Shown here in pieces: positions 32,623 through 40,859 of a stretch of DNA of 64,000 nucleotides. The stretch is taken from positions 1 to 64,000 of the forward strand of contig NZ_AUFO01000023.1 of NCBI RefSeq assembly GCF_000426545.1, in the 5' to 3' direction. The position numbers and the translations under genes were made by a program. Source of the DNA: Paenibacillus massiliensis subsp. panacisoli DSM 21345. Its GTDB lineage: Bacteria > Bacillota > Bacilli > Paenibacillales > Paenibacillaceae. The notes under the pieces are model-generated. The model had not been told where the DNA came from, searched no databases, and was given only the letters and a program-made list of their open reading frames with translations. The number at the start of each line of letters is the position of its first letter. The stretch's first letter is position 1.

Positions 32623-35349
32623 TTATTTTTCCATTGCTCTTGAAATCCTGAAGTAACGCTTATCTAATGCATCTTTCCCTCCCTCCATGATATTACAAAC
32701 CGCTTCACGAACGTCGTTTTTTTGTAGTGCTCCGCTTACCTGATTATATATCTGTCCATTTTCAAAGTTCATTTGAATTATATTCTCGGCTGCACCATTA
32801 ACAGGAATGTTCGGATTATGAGTTATAACAATAACTTGCTGTTTAGTTTTAAATCTCCTCAATTCAGTAACCACTAAATCAGTAATTCTTTTTGTATCTA
32901 AGTCTTCTTCTGGCTGATCAATAATTATTGGTGAGTCGTCTAATAATAACATTAAGGAAAGCATTGCAGCAGTTCTTTGACCGGCAGAGCCCGTTTCAAT
33001 ATCTTCTTCTTTACGATTGGTAACTAACTTTAAACTGATTTTATCTTCAGGGTACCAAACAAATAGTCTATCTATGTCTTCTGGCGTATTAATCTTTAGA
33101 GATGTCAGATGTTTTACAAAAGGCTTATTGAAGTTTTGACTCTCCTCTTCATTTGCCCTTAAAAGTCTAATTATTAATTCTTGCCTAGATTCCCATGCAG
33201 ATGTGGAATTTGTTATGTTTAACAAACACCCTCTTATTGGGTTCCCTTCATCATCTCGTTCAAGTATGTCTCTTGCAAATTCTGTCCCAGGTCTTCTTAT
33301 TAAGCTACGAAAGCTCGTTTCTGCGTTATCGAGGTCACCCATTATTGAAAGACACATCTTTACACTAGAATTTGTGCCTTGCCAACGACTAATTACATTA
33401 TTTCTTTGTGTTCTTAACTGGATTTCATGTGCATGAATATCGTTTAAATATTGCTTTACTATTTTGTCTTGTTCTGTAAATTGCTCTTCAAGGGCTGCAA
33501 TATCTTTAAGTTTTTGCTGAAGAAGATGTGATTTTGAAGATAATTCCCCATAAGCGTTAGGGTTCTTTTCCCCTTGTTCCTCTAATTTACGAACAAACTC
33601 TGAATATTTTTGTTCATTCTCCATCCTTGTTTGTTGCCAGGGAATGTAGTCTACAACTCCCTTTGTTTTTTCAATCAATTGGTTTGTTCTAGAAACCAAT
33701 TGAACTAATGTATTCTTAATCGCTTCGTATTCTATTGATTGAACTCTCAACATATCTATAGAATTTTTATCTAGTGAAGAAAAACACTCTTCATCAAAGA
33801 GATAGGGCGGGGCATCCTTAATAATATCTTTAAGTGTGACCATAAATGTATCGACTTTTGATACTGAGTTAAGGATTGTATTATTAGTTGCTTGCGTTTT
33901 CTGATATTCTTCAAGCAGAGTTTTATATCCCGATTCTTCAAAAACCTTCATTTTTGCCAAGGTGTCTTCAAGCTCCGCTTTTATATTCCCTTTTTCACTG
34001 ATTTTCGATTTCAAATCCCTCTGTTTAGCGCGGGACTGCATCCATTTTTTTGTTAACTCTTCTTTTTCTTCTATCCAGCTATTTTTGTCAAATTGTTCAT
34101 CAATAATTTTTAATATATGATTGGGATCTTCAGTTAGAGAATAAAGATGCTTCTGACTAAATATTCTAACAGGAAACCGAGAGTCTATATTACTACTTTC
34201 TACCTTCCTTTCCCATACTCCGTCTTCATTAAGTTGTTCCTCGATAATTTTATTGTTCTCCCACTTAAGAGCAATCTCCCTTCCATCCTTGTGCATCTGC
34301 ACACGAATGACTGTGGAATCGGTAAGCATCCCTGTTTTACCACGTTCTTTTGGAATCTTATTAAATTCGATAAATTGTTCGTCAATTTTCTCAGGTAGAC
34401 CATTAACCTTATTGAAGGGGAGCCTCATATATTCAATGATGCTGGATTTTCCCGATCCTCTTCCGCCAATAATTGTATTTAACCAAGGGCTAAAACTAAT
34501 GTTTAATTTTCTGCCTCTTCCTGCTTTCGCCCCATTAGTTACCTCTATTGATTGAATATAAAATCGTTCTCTGACGTCATTCGGATTTGTAGTTAAGACA
34601 TCATTTCTAATAATACCATCTTCGCCATCATGTAATGCTAAGCGTAGTGCTTCTAAGTTTGGGCTCTCCATTTTCACCCATGTAAAAGACGATCCTGCCG
34701 AATCAGGATGATGACTATCAGAGCCAGCTATCTCAGCAAATACTAGCTTAGAGTCAATATAAATTTGTGGTTTATTGTAATTAATATTACATACCTGAAT
34801 AGCAAGAAGCCCATCAGTTGTTAAACATGTTCTTAGCGAGTTTCCTTGTTCTTCAACAAATAATCCTCTTACTGTATCTACATGGGCCGGAATAGGTAAA
34901 CCTTTCATTTGAAGAATTATCTCAACAACCTCATTGAAAGATTTTCTAGTGCACTGGTCGGAGTCCCCCGATTGACCAAAGTATTCACATCTGGCAAGTA
35001 AATTGCTTATATGTTCAGAAGTTTCGCTCGGGTCAAATATAGCCAAAAGATGGATATTCCCATGAACTGTAATCTCTACGCCTGGGAATATTGTTATTTC
35101 CCTGAAACCTTCAACCTGTTCTTCTCGCATAGTAGCTAATTCATTTTTTAATACATCGATCCAATGCCCTGAGTTATGATCTGTCACGGCGACACAATCA
35201 ATTTCTTTTCCCATGTAATCCAAAAGCCATTCACGTGGAGTTCTTTGTTGAAGTACAGTGTAATTTGATCCTTTTCCGTAATCTATGGATTTAGGAGTGT
35301 GTGTATGGAAATCAAATTTCCACCATCTTGCGCCATGATAAATCAACAT
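32623..35349 (-). CDS. TrlF-type PHP-domain ATPase
   Basis: 908 residues. N-terminal PHP metal-dependent phosphoesterase (WWKFDFHTHTPKS, VAVTDHNSGHW, FPGVEITVHGNIHLL, AGSDSHHPDS), then a split SMC/RecN-like ATPase: Walker A GGRGSGKSS near residue 295, a long coiled-coil centre (about 430-690), signature SAGQRTAAML, Walker B SPIIIDQPEEDLDTK and H-loop VITHNPNIPV. This matches TrlF-like proteins, found in defence contexts. Cleavage of nucleic acid or nucleotide by PHP powered by the ATPase is inferred. ATG 35349 follows AAGGG. Confidence 0.88.
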   Translation of the reverse strand: MLIYHGARWWKFDFHTHTPKSIDYGKGSNYTVLQQRTPREWLLDYMGKEIDCVAVTDHNSGHWIDVLKNELATMREEQVEGFREITIFPGVEITVHGNIHLLAIFDPSETSEHISNLLARCEYFGQSGDSDQCTRKSFNEVVEIILQMKGLPIPAHVDTVRGLFVEEQGNSLRTCLTTDGLLAIQVCNINYNKPQIYIDSKLVFAEIAGSDSHHPDSAGSSFTWVKMESPNLEALRLALHDGEDGIIRNDVLTTNPNDVRERFYIQSIEVTNGAKAGRGRKLNISFSPWLNTIIGGRGSGKSSIIEYMRLPFNKVNGLPEKIDEQFIEFNKIPKERGKTGMLTDSTVIRVQMHKDGREIALKWENNKIIEEQLNEDGVWERKVESSNIDSRFPVRIFSQKHLYSLTEDPNHILKIIDEQFDKNSWIEEKEELTKKWMQSRAKQRDLKSKISEKGNIKAELEDTLAKMKVFEESGYKTLLEEYQKTQATNNTILNSVSKVDTFMVTLKDIIKDAPPYLFDEECFSSLDKNSIDMLRVQSIEYEAIKNTLVQLVSRTNQLIEKTKGVVDYIPWQQTRMENEQKYSEFVRKLEEQGEKNPNAYGELSSKSHLLQQKLKDIAALEEQFTEQDKIVKQYLNDIHAHEIQLRTQRNNVISRWQGTNSSVKMCLSIMGDLDNAETSFRSLIRRPGTEFARDILERDDEGNPIRGCLLNITNSTSAWESRQELIIRLLRANEEESQNFNKPFVKHLTSLKINTPEDIDRLFVWYPEDKISLKLVTNRKEEDIETGSAGQRTAAMLSLMLLLDDSPIIIDQPEEDLDTKRITDLVVTELRRFKTKQQVIVITHNPNIPVNGAAENIIQMNFENGQIYNQVSGALQKNDVREAVCNIMEGGKDALDKRYFRISRAMEK

Positions 35350-35463
35350 AAACACCCTTCCGTTTAATATGTATAGGTCTTATAGACTGTATGTTTAATT
35401 TCTCTTGCTTATTTCCCTTCCAACATCATATCATATTATGGAAAATTGTGGGTACAGACAACT

Positions 35464-35497
35464 AAAAAACCTCTGGGCCCAATAAAGTATCAGAGGC
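35464..35497 (-). terminator. Minus-strand terminator
   Basis: On the minus strand CCTCTG pairs with CAGAGG and is followed by TTTTTT (plus strand 35464-35475 and 35491-35496). It could end the 293-residue gene at 35721-36602, although repeat copy C lies in between. Confidence 0.6.
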
Positions 35498-35533
35498 ATG
35501 CATTTCACGCTTATATTTCCTTAATAAAACCAG

Positions 35534-35560
35534 TTTTTCGCCGTCACTTATGACACTGTC
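35534..35560 (-). repeat. rlmH-end repeat, copy C
   Basis: TTTTTCGCC followed by GTCACTTATG matches the rlmH end exactly over GCCGTCACTTATG, then diverges (ACACTGTCCC). It shares the TTTTTCGCC arm with copies B and D. Unlike the others it is followed by rlmH coding remains. Confidence 0.8.
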
Positions 35561-35623
35561 CCTCCGATTAATCTAATCGCCCGATACATCTACTCCAACA
35601 GCGTCCAACGCATCATATGGTGC
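35550..35623 (-). pseudogene. Decayed duplicate of the rlmH 3' end
   Basis: Just inside copy C, GATTAATC and CGCCCG.TACA.CT.CTCCA line up with the rlmH coding sequence 38010-38070. Translated on the minus strand it reads MMRWTLLE-stop-MYRAIRLIGG beside RlmH's LMRLVLVEQVYRAVKINRG. About 25 codons are preserved, with one in-frame stop. It is too short to be functional; it is a fossil of an earlier rlmH end carried by an element. Confidence 0.75.
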
Positions 35624-35720
35624 GAATAAATCAGCGGCCAAAAGAGAGCCCCCCTGTCGGCGCGTGAGCAGCCGCGATGTAGTTGGTTAGTCGGTACAGA
35701 TATATCATAAATCATTTTTA

Positions 35721-36602
35721 TTACGGTAGCACTGGCCCTAATTTAAAACGAACTTTTGAGACAATTTCAAGCGCGTAGGCTATATTATCTATAACTTCAA
35801 GTGAAAAGATTAATACTGCCCCAAAGTTAGCATTCAGATCTTTTAACTCTTTTCTCAAAATTGATATATTTTCCTTTATCCAGATCTCATAAAGACTAAG
35901 TTGATTAAAACAAAAATCGCTTACTCGAAGAACTTCCGCATTCAATCCTGAAGTTGTATAGCCTCCCCCTAAAGGGCCATAGATAACTCCATCCCCCACC
36001 TCTACCGCCGTAATAGTATGTAACCTTCTCAAGCTTTTTCGATCCTCGTCTGTAATCTCTTTCTCTAGTCTTGACATCTTCATCTTAAATTGAGCTATTG
36101 ATTCTGGCCAATTCTTATGAACTGTAGTAATTATTTCTTTTTTAGTCCAACTTCCGTGTGGCATGACATTAATTAAATATGCTCTATCGTTGTCGAACCT
36201 TGCCAAGAGCAGAGGGCCTGTACGCTCGACAAATCCTTCATTGTCTAAAGAAGTCCCCAAATGTAGGTGGTAAACTCCCCAATCATTCAATAAATCATCG
36301 TTATATTCTAGATTCACGATTTTTTTACTTAAATTAGATTTTATAGACTCGCCTTTGGCTATTTTCTCTACGACAGAATCCAGACCAGCTTGAAGCTGAA
36401 CCGGACAAGTAAAGTTATTAGAGAATAACACCTCTCTCGGGACAGGTGTAACCAAACGACGTTGTAAATTGAAGTATTGTAAGCTTATATTTTCGTCCGA
36501 TGTCCCTTGACTGACTTTATATCCTTGTAACTCAATATTATGTTTTAGTAATCTGGCCCAATCTCTATGAAAGTCAATCTTGATTTGGTGTGTAAAAGGC
36601 AT
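35721..36602 (-). CDS. Unknown 293-residue protein (single-gene cassette)
   Basis: Soluble, no signal peptide or membrane helix. Notable blocks: WGVYHLHLGTSLDNEGF, RTGPLLLARFDNDRAYLINV, HGSWTKKEIITTVHKNWPES and a helical C terminus. His and Trp positions in those blocks could form an active site, but I recognise no family. It is the only gene between copies C and B; the high AT content and solitary setting match the other cassettes. A defence or toxin role is possible by position only. Confidence 0.65.
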   Translation of the reverse strand: MPFTHQIKIDFHRDWARLLKHNIELQGYKVSQGTSDENISLQYFNLQRRLVTPVPREVLFSNNFTCPVQLQAGLDSVVEKIAKGESIKSNLSKKIVNLEYNDDLLNDWGVYHLHLGTSLDNEGFVERTGPLLLARFDNDRAYLINVMPHGSWTKKEIITTVHKNWPESIAQFKMKMSRLEKEITDEDRKSLRRLHTITAVEVGDGVIYGPLGGGYTTSGLNAEVLRVSDFCFNQLSLYEIWIKENISILRKELKDLNANFGAVLIFSLEVIDNIAYALEIVSKVRFKLGPVLP

Positions 36603-36731
36603 TACGTCCCCGCCCCCTGTTTCATAAAAGTATTACTGTCTATAATGCTCATCTACCCTTTAGAGTAATTATCACTGATTAAGAAGACTGGGAATAGGGC
36701 GAATATATGGCGAGGCGAACTTTTCACTTAT

Positions 36732-36758
36732 TTTTTCGCCGTCATTTATGGTATGGTT
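36732..36758 (-). repeat. rlmH-end repeat, copy B
   Basis: TTTTTCGCC then GTCATTTATGGTATGGTT: only one difference from the rlmH copy over the 21-base core GCCGTCACTTATGGTATGGTT. It is the nearest copy to rlmH. It differs from copy A by having the TTTTTCGCC arm. Confidence 0.85.
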
Positions 36759-36791
36759 TTCCCTGTTATCTGTGGCGGCAAGTTTTAAAGG

Positions 36792-36813
36792 CCATCCTTT
36801 GTAGGATGGTTTT
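36792..36813 (+). terminator. Terminator-like hairpin
   Basis: CCATCC, five loop bases, AGGATGG then TTTT. No plus-strand gene ends here, so it may be a relic. The remainder of 36603-36980 shows only copy B and no coding signal. Confidence 0.45.
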
Positions 36814-36980
36814 CCCGTAAGACAAGGCTGGAACTAGAGCTACGAAACAATCAGCCGCCTCAGTACATATGGGCTTGTGCGATCCCTGAGTCATAAGAAA
36901 TGTCACAAATCTCCTTCAAAGGGCATATCTACATTATCTAAAACGGATAGAGCGTAACACAGATTCCCAACATAATCCTA

Positions 36981-37700
36981 TTACTCTACCGTCTCGTAGC
37001 GATCATTCTGCATTGCCTGCTCAATCCATCCCTTAATCTGATGCTTAGGCAGTAGGATATTGCCTCCAAAAGCATTACTCCTATGAAAGCCCCAGTCTCC
37101 ATATACTAGCATATGGTACTGACTATCCATTCGTTTTACGAGTCCCCATACGCCGAGATCTCCTTGTGCGCCAGCACTTATAAATAACCAATCCCTGTAA
37201 TTGAATATATAGGGCTTTCCGAACATCTCAAAATCCCCCAAGTACCCGTTACTCCCATCTCTGACCGGAAAACGCATATTGTAATCCTTAATCATCAATA
37301 CCTCTAAAACCTTAACTCGCAACCACGCTTTATAATCGTTCCGCTCTAGTACACGTTCGATGGAGCATCGAACAAAAGAGGATTGCTCAATCTCTTCGGG
37401 ATGAGAATCCCATCCATTAAGGCTGGAGGATACTGGGGTATACAACATCCAAAAGGGTTCTCCTATCATCATATGGAAAGGATGATATACTTTCACTGTT
37501 CTAACCTGGCCTTGCAAAGGAGGGCGATCTGACCGCATCCAACGGGGGTCATCTAGCGGGGGGACTTTATTTTCGTAATCAGACCATTCCATAATATCAT
37601 TTTCGAAGCCAACGATATCAAAAAGCTCACTCTCCATCTTCACGCGCTCCGATAAACTTTTGCATGTGCCGCATACCAAGGCGATTACCTCTTGTCCCAT
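36981..37700 (-). CDS. Unknown 239-residue protein
   Basis: Starts at ATG 37700 (MGQEVIALVCGTC), with AAAGG about 11 bases upstream; a TTG at 37727 would add nine residues. A CGTC pair of cysteines lies near the N terminus. Trp/Tyr/Phe-rich (FHMMIGEPFWMLYTPVS, GDWGFHRSNAFGGN), suggesting a compact beta protein. No signal peptide. Not recognised. Sole intact gene between copies B and A. Confidence 0.6.
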   Translation of the reverse strand: MGQEVIALVCGTCKSLSERVKMESELFDIVGFENDIMEWSDYENKVPPLDDPRWMRSDRPPLQGQVRTVKVYHPFHMMIGEPFWMLYTPVSSSLNGWDSHPEEIEQSSFVRCSIERVLERNDYKAWLRVKVLEVLMIKDYNMRFPVRDGSNGYLGDFEMFGKPYIFNYRDWLFISAGAQGDLGVWGLVKRMDSQYHMLVYGDWGFHRSNAFGGNILLPKHQIKGWIEQAMQNDRYETVE

Positions 37701-37827
37701 CCATTTCAAATCCTTTCTATTAACCAACTGCTTAATCAGACAGTGCGTTCATAAGCACCCTGCCACCTTGTAACACCAGTACCCCGCTGGGTTCAGATCG
37801 CCAGAACCCTTAAAATTGCAGACCATC

Positions 37828-37974
37828 TTACTGTTTGATTGATCGGAGCCTTACGATTTCCACAATAATAACCACTTTATCAAACGACATGCCTTCCCTA
37901 ATGTCAGTAATACTCAAATGTCCCTTCTGGTTGATCGCAATGGCGATGATGCAAAATTCTTGAATGATTGCTGT
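37828..37974 (-). pseudogene. Coding remnant ending at the rlmH attachment site
   Basis: After a TAG at 37975-37977, only about 9 bases from copy A, a frame reads AIIQEFCIIAIAINQKGHLS and TDIREGMSFDKVVIIVEIVR to TAA at 37828. The residues look like a real protein tail, with no start. It appears to be cut at the junction with rlmH. Family unknown; a phage-type protein is possible. Confidence 0.4.
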
Positions 37975-37985
37975 CTAAAAATTTA

Positions 37986-38010
37986 GCCGTCACTTATGGT
38001 ATGGTTCACC
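37986..38010 (-). repeat. rlmH: rlmH-end repeat, copy A (chromosomal attachment site)
   Basis: GCCGTCACTTATGGTATGG-TTCACC spans the last six codons and stop of rlmH. Read with the gene it encodes EPYHK-stop, ATACCATAAGTGACGG. It closely resembles the staphylococcal SCC attachment core (CATATCATAAATGATG-like), which also lies at the end of rlmH (orfX). The similarity is from memory of the published core. Confidence 0.8.
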
Positions 38011-38469
38011 TCGATTAATCTTCACCGCCCGGTACACCTGCTCCACCAGCACCAGCCTCATGAGTTGATGTGGGAGCGTCATGCGCCCGAAACACAGCTT
38101 CTGCTGAGCCCGCCGTAGGACCGCATCAGCAATACCATGACTCCCACCGATGACGAACACCACATGGCTCGTACCGTAGGTACCAAGCTTGTCTAGCTCG
38201 GAGGCCAGATCCTCGGAGCTCCAGAGCTTCCCATCCAACGTTAGAGCCACCACATGCGCATCCGGCTTGATCTGGGCGAGAATACGCTCGCCCTCTTTAT
38301 CCTTTACAATCTGCACTTCGGCATCGCTTAGATGGTCAGGAGCCTTCTCATCCGGTACCTCAATGATCTGGAACTTGATATATGGCTTCAGCCGCTTGGC
38401 ATATTCATTGATGCCATCGACCAGATATTTTTCCTTCAGCTTACCTACTCCAATAATTTCAACCAGCAT
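37990..38469 (-). CDS. rlmH: 23S rRNA pseudouridine-1915 N3-methyltransferase RlmH
   Basis: 159 residues, the usual family length, from ATG 38469 (AAGGAGG five bases ahead). Starts MLVEIIGVGKLKEKYL; SPOUT-family SAM site is seen in VVFVIGGSHGIADAVLRRA and the C terminus FGRMTLPHQLMRLVLVEQVY...GEPYHK. The enzyme methylates m3-pseudouridine 1915 in helix 69 of 23S rRNA. Its 3' end is the target of the repeats described here; because the repeats keep the last codons, the gene stays intact after insertion. Confidence 0.97.
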   Translation of the reverse strand: MLVEIIGVGKLKEKYLVDGINEYAKRLKPYIKFQIIEVPDEKAPDHLSDAEVQIVKDKEGERILAQIKPDAHVVALTLDGKLWSSEDLASELDKLGTYGTSHVVFVIGGSHGIADAVLRRAQQKLCFGRMTLPHQLMRLVLVEQVYRAVKINRGEPYHK

Positions 38470-38506
38470 AGCTTCCTCCTTGAATCCGTTCACGTAAGAT
38501 ACGTAT

Positions 38507-38536
38507 ACTATACCGTCTGCTGTCTACCTTGTCCAA
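38507..38536 (-). promoter_or_regulatory. Putative rlmH promoter
   Basis: On the minus strand TTGGAC (38531-38536) and TATAGT (38507-38512) are 18 bases apart, a reasonable sigma-A promoter about 40 bases before the rlmH start. It lies between the group II intron end and rlmH. Confidence 0.5.
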
Positions 38537-38579
38537 GTGTATCCAAGCCTCAAGGCTCTTACCCTAACCGCAGGCCTCA

Positions 38580-40509
38580 TCTAGAGTGAAAGGCTGCGTG
38601 AGACCCAGCCCCTCCTCATCAAACCGTACGTGAGGTTTTCCCTCATACGGCTTTCCGATGTTCGTCATTCATGCGCATGCAGATTACAATAGCGATTTGA
38701 GTCCATACTGTGTAGACAAGAATCTGACCTCCCGGATCGAGTTGATCCAGCCTGAGCGTTGTCGCTTCTTCGCATACCACCTTGCGAGTCTCAGTAAGAT
38801 GTACCAATTCAGCTTTGCCATTTTCAATTGGCTGTAGGCCGTGTAGTAATAGTTCCGCCAGCCTTGAATCTTCGGATTCAGCCATTCTACGTGTTCCTGG
38901 AATGACTTATGTCGCATACTCGGCGGCGCCAATCTTTCCTTTATCACTTCCCGGATGCGTTCTTCTGCTTTTCGGGTTAGCCACTGCTGGGTGGTGTAGT
39001 ACACCTTTCCCTTCGACGTTTCCGTTTTCGTCTTGCGATGGTGCAAGCCAAGAAAGTCGAAGCCTTCTTCTCCCGTCCAGAGGCCGACGATGCGGGTTTT
39101 GGTCGGATGTAACGTAAGTTCCAGTCGCTCCATGATCGTGCGTACTAGTTCGTGCGCTCGATCTGCGTCTTTCCTCGTCCTACACACGATGACGAAGTCA
39201 TCTGCGTATCGCGTCAGTTCTCCGATCCCGCTACCATGCCGTTCCCACAGGATGTCGAAGTAGTTCAGATAGATGTTCGCCAGTAGCGGAGAGATCACCC
39301 CGCCCTGCGGTGTTCCTACATCCGAGCGCCTTATCGTTCCTTCTTCCATGACTCCGCCTTTAACCACTTCCGCACCAGTTTCAGGATACGCCTGTCGCTG
39401 ATTCGCATTTCCAACAGTTTCATGAGCTTCTCCTGGTTGATGTTGTCGAAGTAGCCTTGGATGTCGATGTCGACCACCCAATTCCATTTGCGGTTGCATG
39501 CTTTTCGGATACGCTCAAGCGCTTCCTTAGCGCTTCGCTTCGGACGGAATCCGAATGAGGATTCCTGAAAGTCCGCTTCAAAGATTGGTTCCATTACTAG
39601 TTTTGTTGCCATCTGTATGACGCGGTCTCGAATGGTTGGAATCCCTAGCGGTCTTCGTTTCCCGTCTTTCTTCGGAATGTATTGCCGCCGGACAGGCTGT
39701 GGGTGATATTTGCCTTCTTTCAGCAGTCGATGGCATTCATGCAGAAAGAGATGTTCTCCTTGCTTTTCAATGTCAGCCATCGTTTCACCGTCGATGCCTG
39801 CCGATCCTTTGTTCGCTCTCACCCTGCGCCATGCTTCCCACATGATATCCATCCGGTAGACCTTGTCGTACAGCGCGTGGAATCTTCGCTTCTTGCTCTC
39901 CTTGGCCGCATGACCTAGCTTCTCTTGGAGTTGTTGAACGTTTTCCTTGGGTGTCGTTAGCCGTTTGGCATTCACTGACTCGTACCTCCTTAAGAAACAT
40001 GAACAAAGTAGGGCGCCTTTCCTCCCGCAGGTTGTGTTGTCCTGCGTTCTTCGGTACTATTCGCCCCTCGGACTCCCTTCCTGCAGACGGTTCATTTCAC
40101 CTTTCGGGTTTATAGATCGTCTTTTTACGGTTACAAAAAAAAAATCCCGTGCAGGGGAGGGTCTCCCCAGTTCACTGCATCCTCTTTCATACCATGCCGC
40201 TCCCCATACGCCGGAGGATTCTTCACTGCTGTTCCAAGTTCCTTACAGCTTCCTTGGCCTTCGTCCATGCGCGCGGGACTCGGCTTCCTCTTTTCCCTCT
40301 TGCGAGGCCTTTTTGACGACGCGGCAGGATTCACTTCATGTTACGGCCTGACATGTTGCTCGCCCTGTCTCTGTCAGGTACTTTCGTCGATACGCTTTTA
40401 CGCACAGATTTCGCCATACGCAAGTATCCTAGCTACGTGGGGGCTTGGCCCCTCCCACGACCGGACTTCCACCGGCTAGAAGATGCGTGCTTAGCTGGGC
40501 ACGCCACAC
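38580..40509 (-). mobile_element. Group II intron, probably class IIC
   Basis: About 1.93 kb on the minus strand. The 5' end GTGTGGCGTGCC (from 40509) follows a Rho-independent hairpin, the insertion preference of class IIC introns. The 3' part has a domain V hairpin at about 38621-38655 (AAAGCCGTATGAGGGAAAA, then CCTCACGTACGGTTT) and domain VI just before about 38580. An LtrA-like reverse transcriptase gene is inside. The 3' boundary is approximate. The enzyme is frameshifted, so mobility now probably needs help in trans. Confidence 0.8.
38684..39975 (-). pseudogene. Group II intron reverse transcriptase/maturase, frameshifted
   Basis: About 430 codons in two frames. The first (GTG 39975, AAGGAGG nine bases ahead) has RT blocks 0-4 (GSAGIDGETM, IPKKDGKRRPLGIPTIRDRV, SFGFRPKRSA, WVVDIDIQGYFDNI). 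The frame shifts near 39351-39357: GCGGAGTC lacks one G relative to the expected GCGGGAGTC. The second frame gives TPQGGVISPLLANIYL, the catalytic YADD in LTRYADDFVIV, and the X/thumb domain. No endonuclease domain, as in IIC types. The YADD site is intact; only the frame is broken. Confidence 0.85.
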
Positions 40510-40510
40510 A

Positions 40511-40538
40511 GCAAAAAGAGCACCAATAGGTGCCCCTC
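40511..40538 (-). terminator. Terminator hairpin used as intron target
   Basis: On the minus strand GGGGCACC, loop TATT, GGTGCTC then TTTTT. The intron begins right after the T run. It probably belonged to the transcript of the DinB gene at 40860-41348. Confidence 0.75.
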
Positions 40539-40699
40539 ATAATAGTCTGCGATTGCATACCCCAGACATTACATACGCACATAATCAAATTGCTTATCGC
40601 GCACTGTAATAAGCCACATAACTCAGCTACGAATTAAATCCTCTATATAGATTGAACCTGTAAAATTGAGAAAGGGAATGAGCAACGGAGGGGAAGTTT

Positions 40700-40812
40700 G
40701 GAACTGGAGGAGCGATAGCGAACGCCTTTGTCTCTGGATTTCTACGGCTATAAGCCGTTTACATGAAAGAAATCTGGAGACAACAGCGGCCGGAGGTTCA
40801 AACGTTCACCGC
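40700..40812. repeat. Intergenic hairpin repeat
   Basis: TTTGTCTCTGGATTTC (40727-40742 region) and GAAATCTGGAGACAAC (40768-40783) are near inverse complements around a small inner hairpin ACGGCT-ATA-AGCCGT (40744-40758). Outer parts (GGAGGAGCGATAGCGAACGCC against GGCCGGAGGTTCAAACG) pair loosely. From memory, repeats with this wording recur in Paenibacillus intergenic regions. It could be a transcribed stem-loop or a MITE-like relic. Confidence 0.55.
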
Positions 40813-40859
40813 AGTTGCACGAACCCGAACTCTTACCACTTCTGTTCAATTTATATAGA

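Noticed and set aside
24500..38500. A ccr-type or other site-specific recombinase for the array
   Set aside because: I looked through all frames from 24.5 to 38.5 kb. The only mobility genes are an IS3 fragment, an IS30 transposase and, upstream, the intron RT; none is a serine or tyrosine site-specific recombinase.
40267..40529. Plus-strand ORFs in the 5' part of the group II intron
   Set aside because: They are antisense to structured intron RNA and have no ribosome sites.
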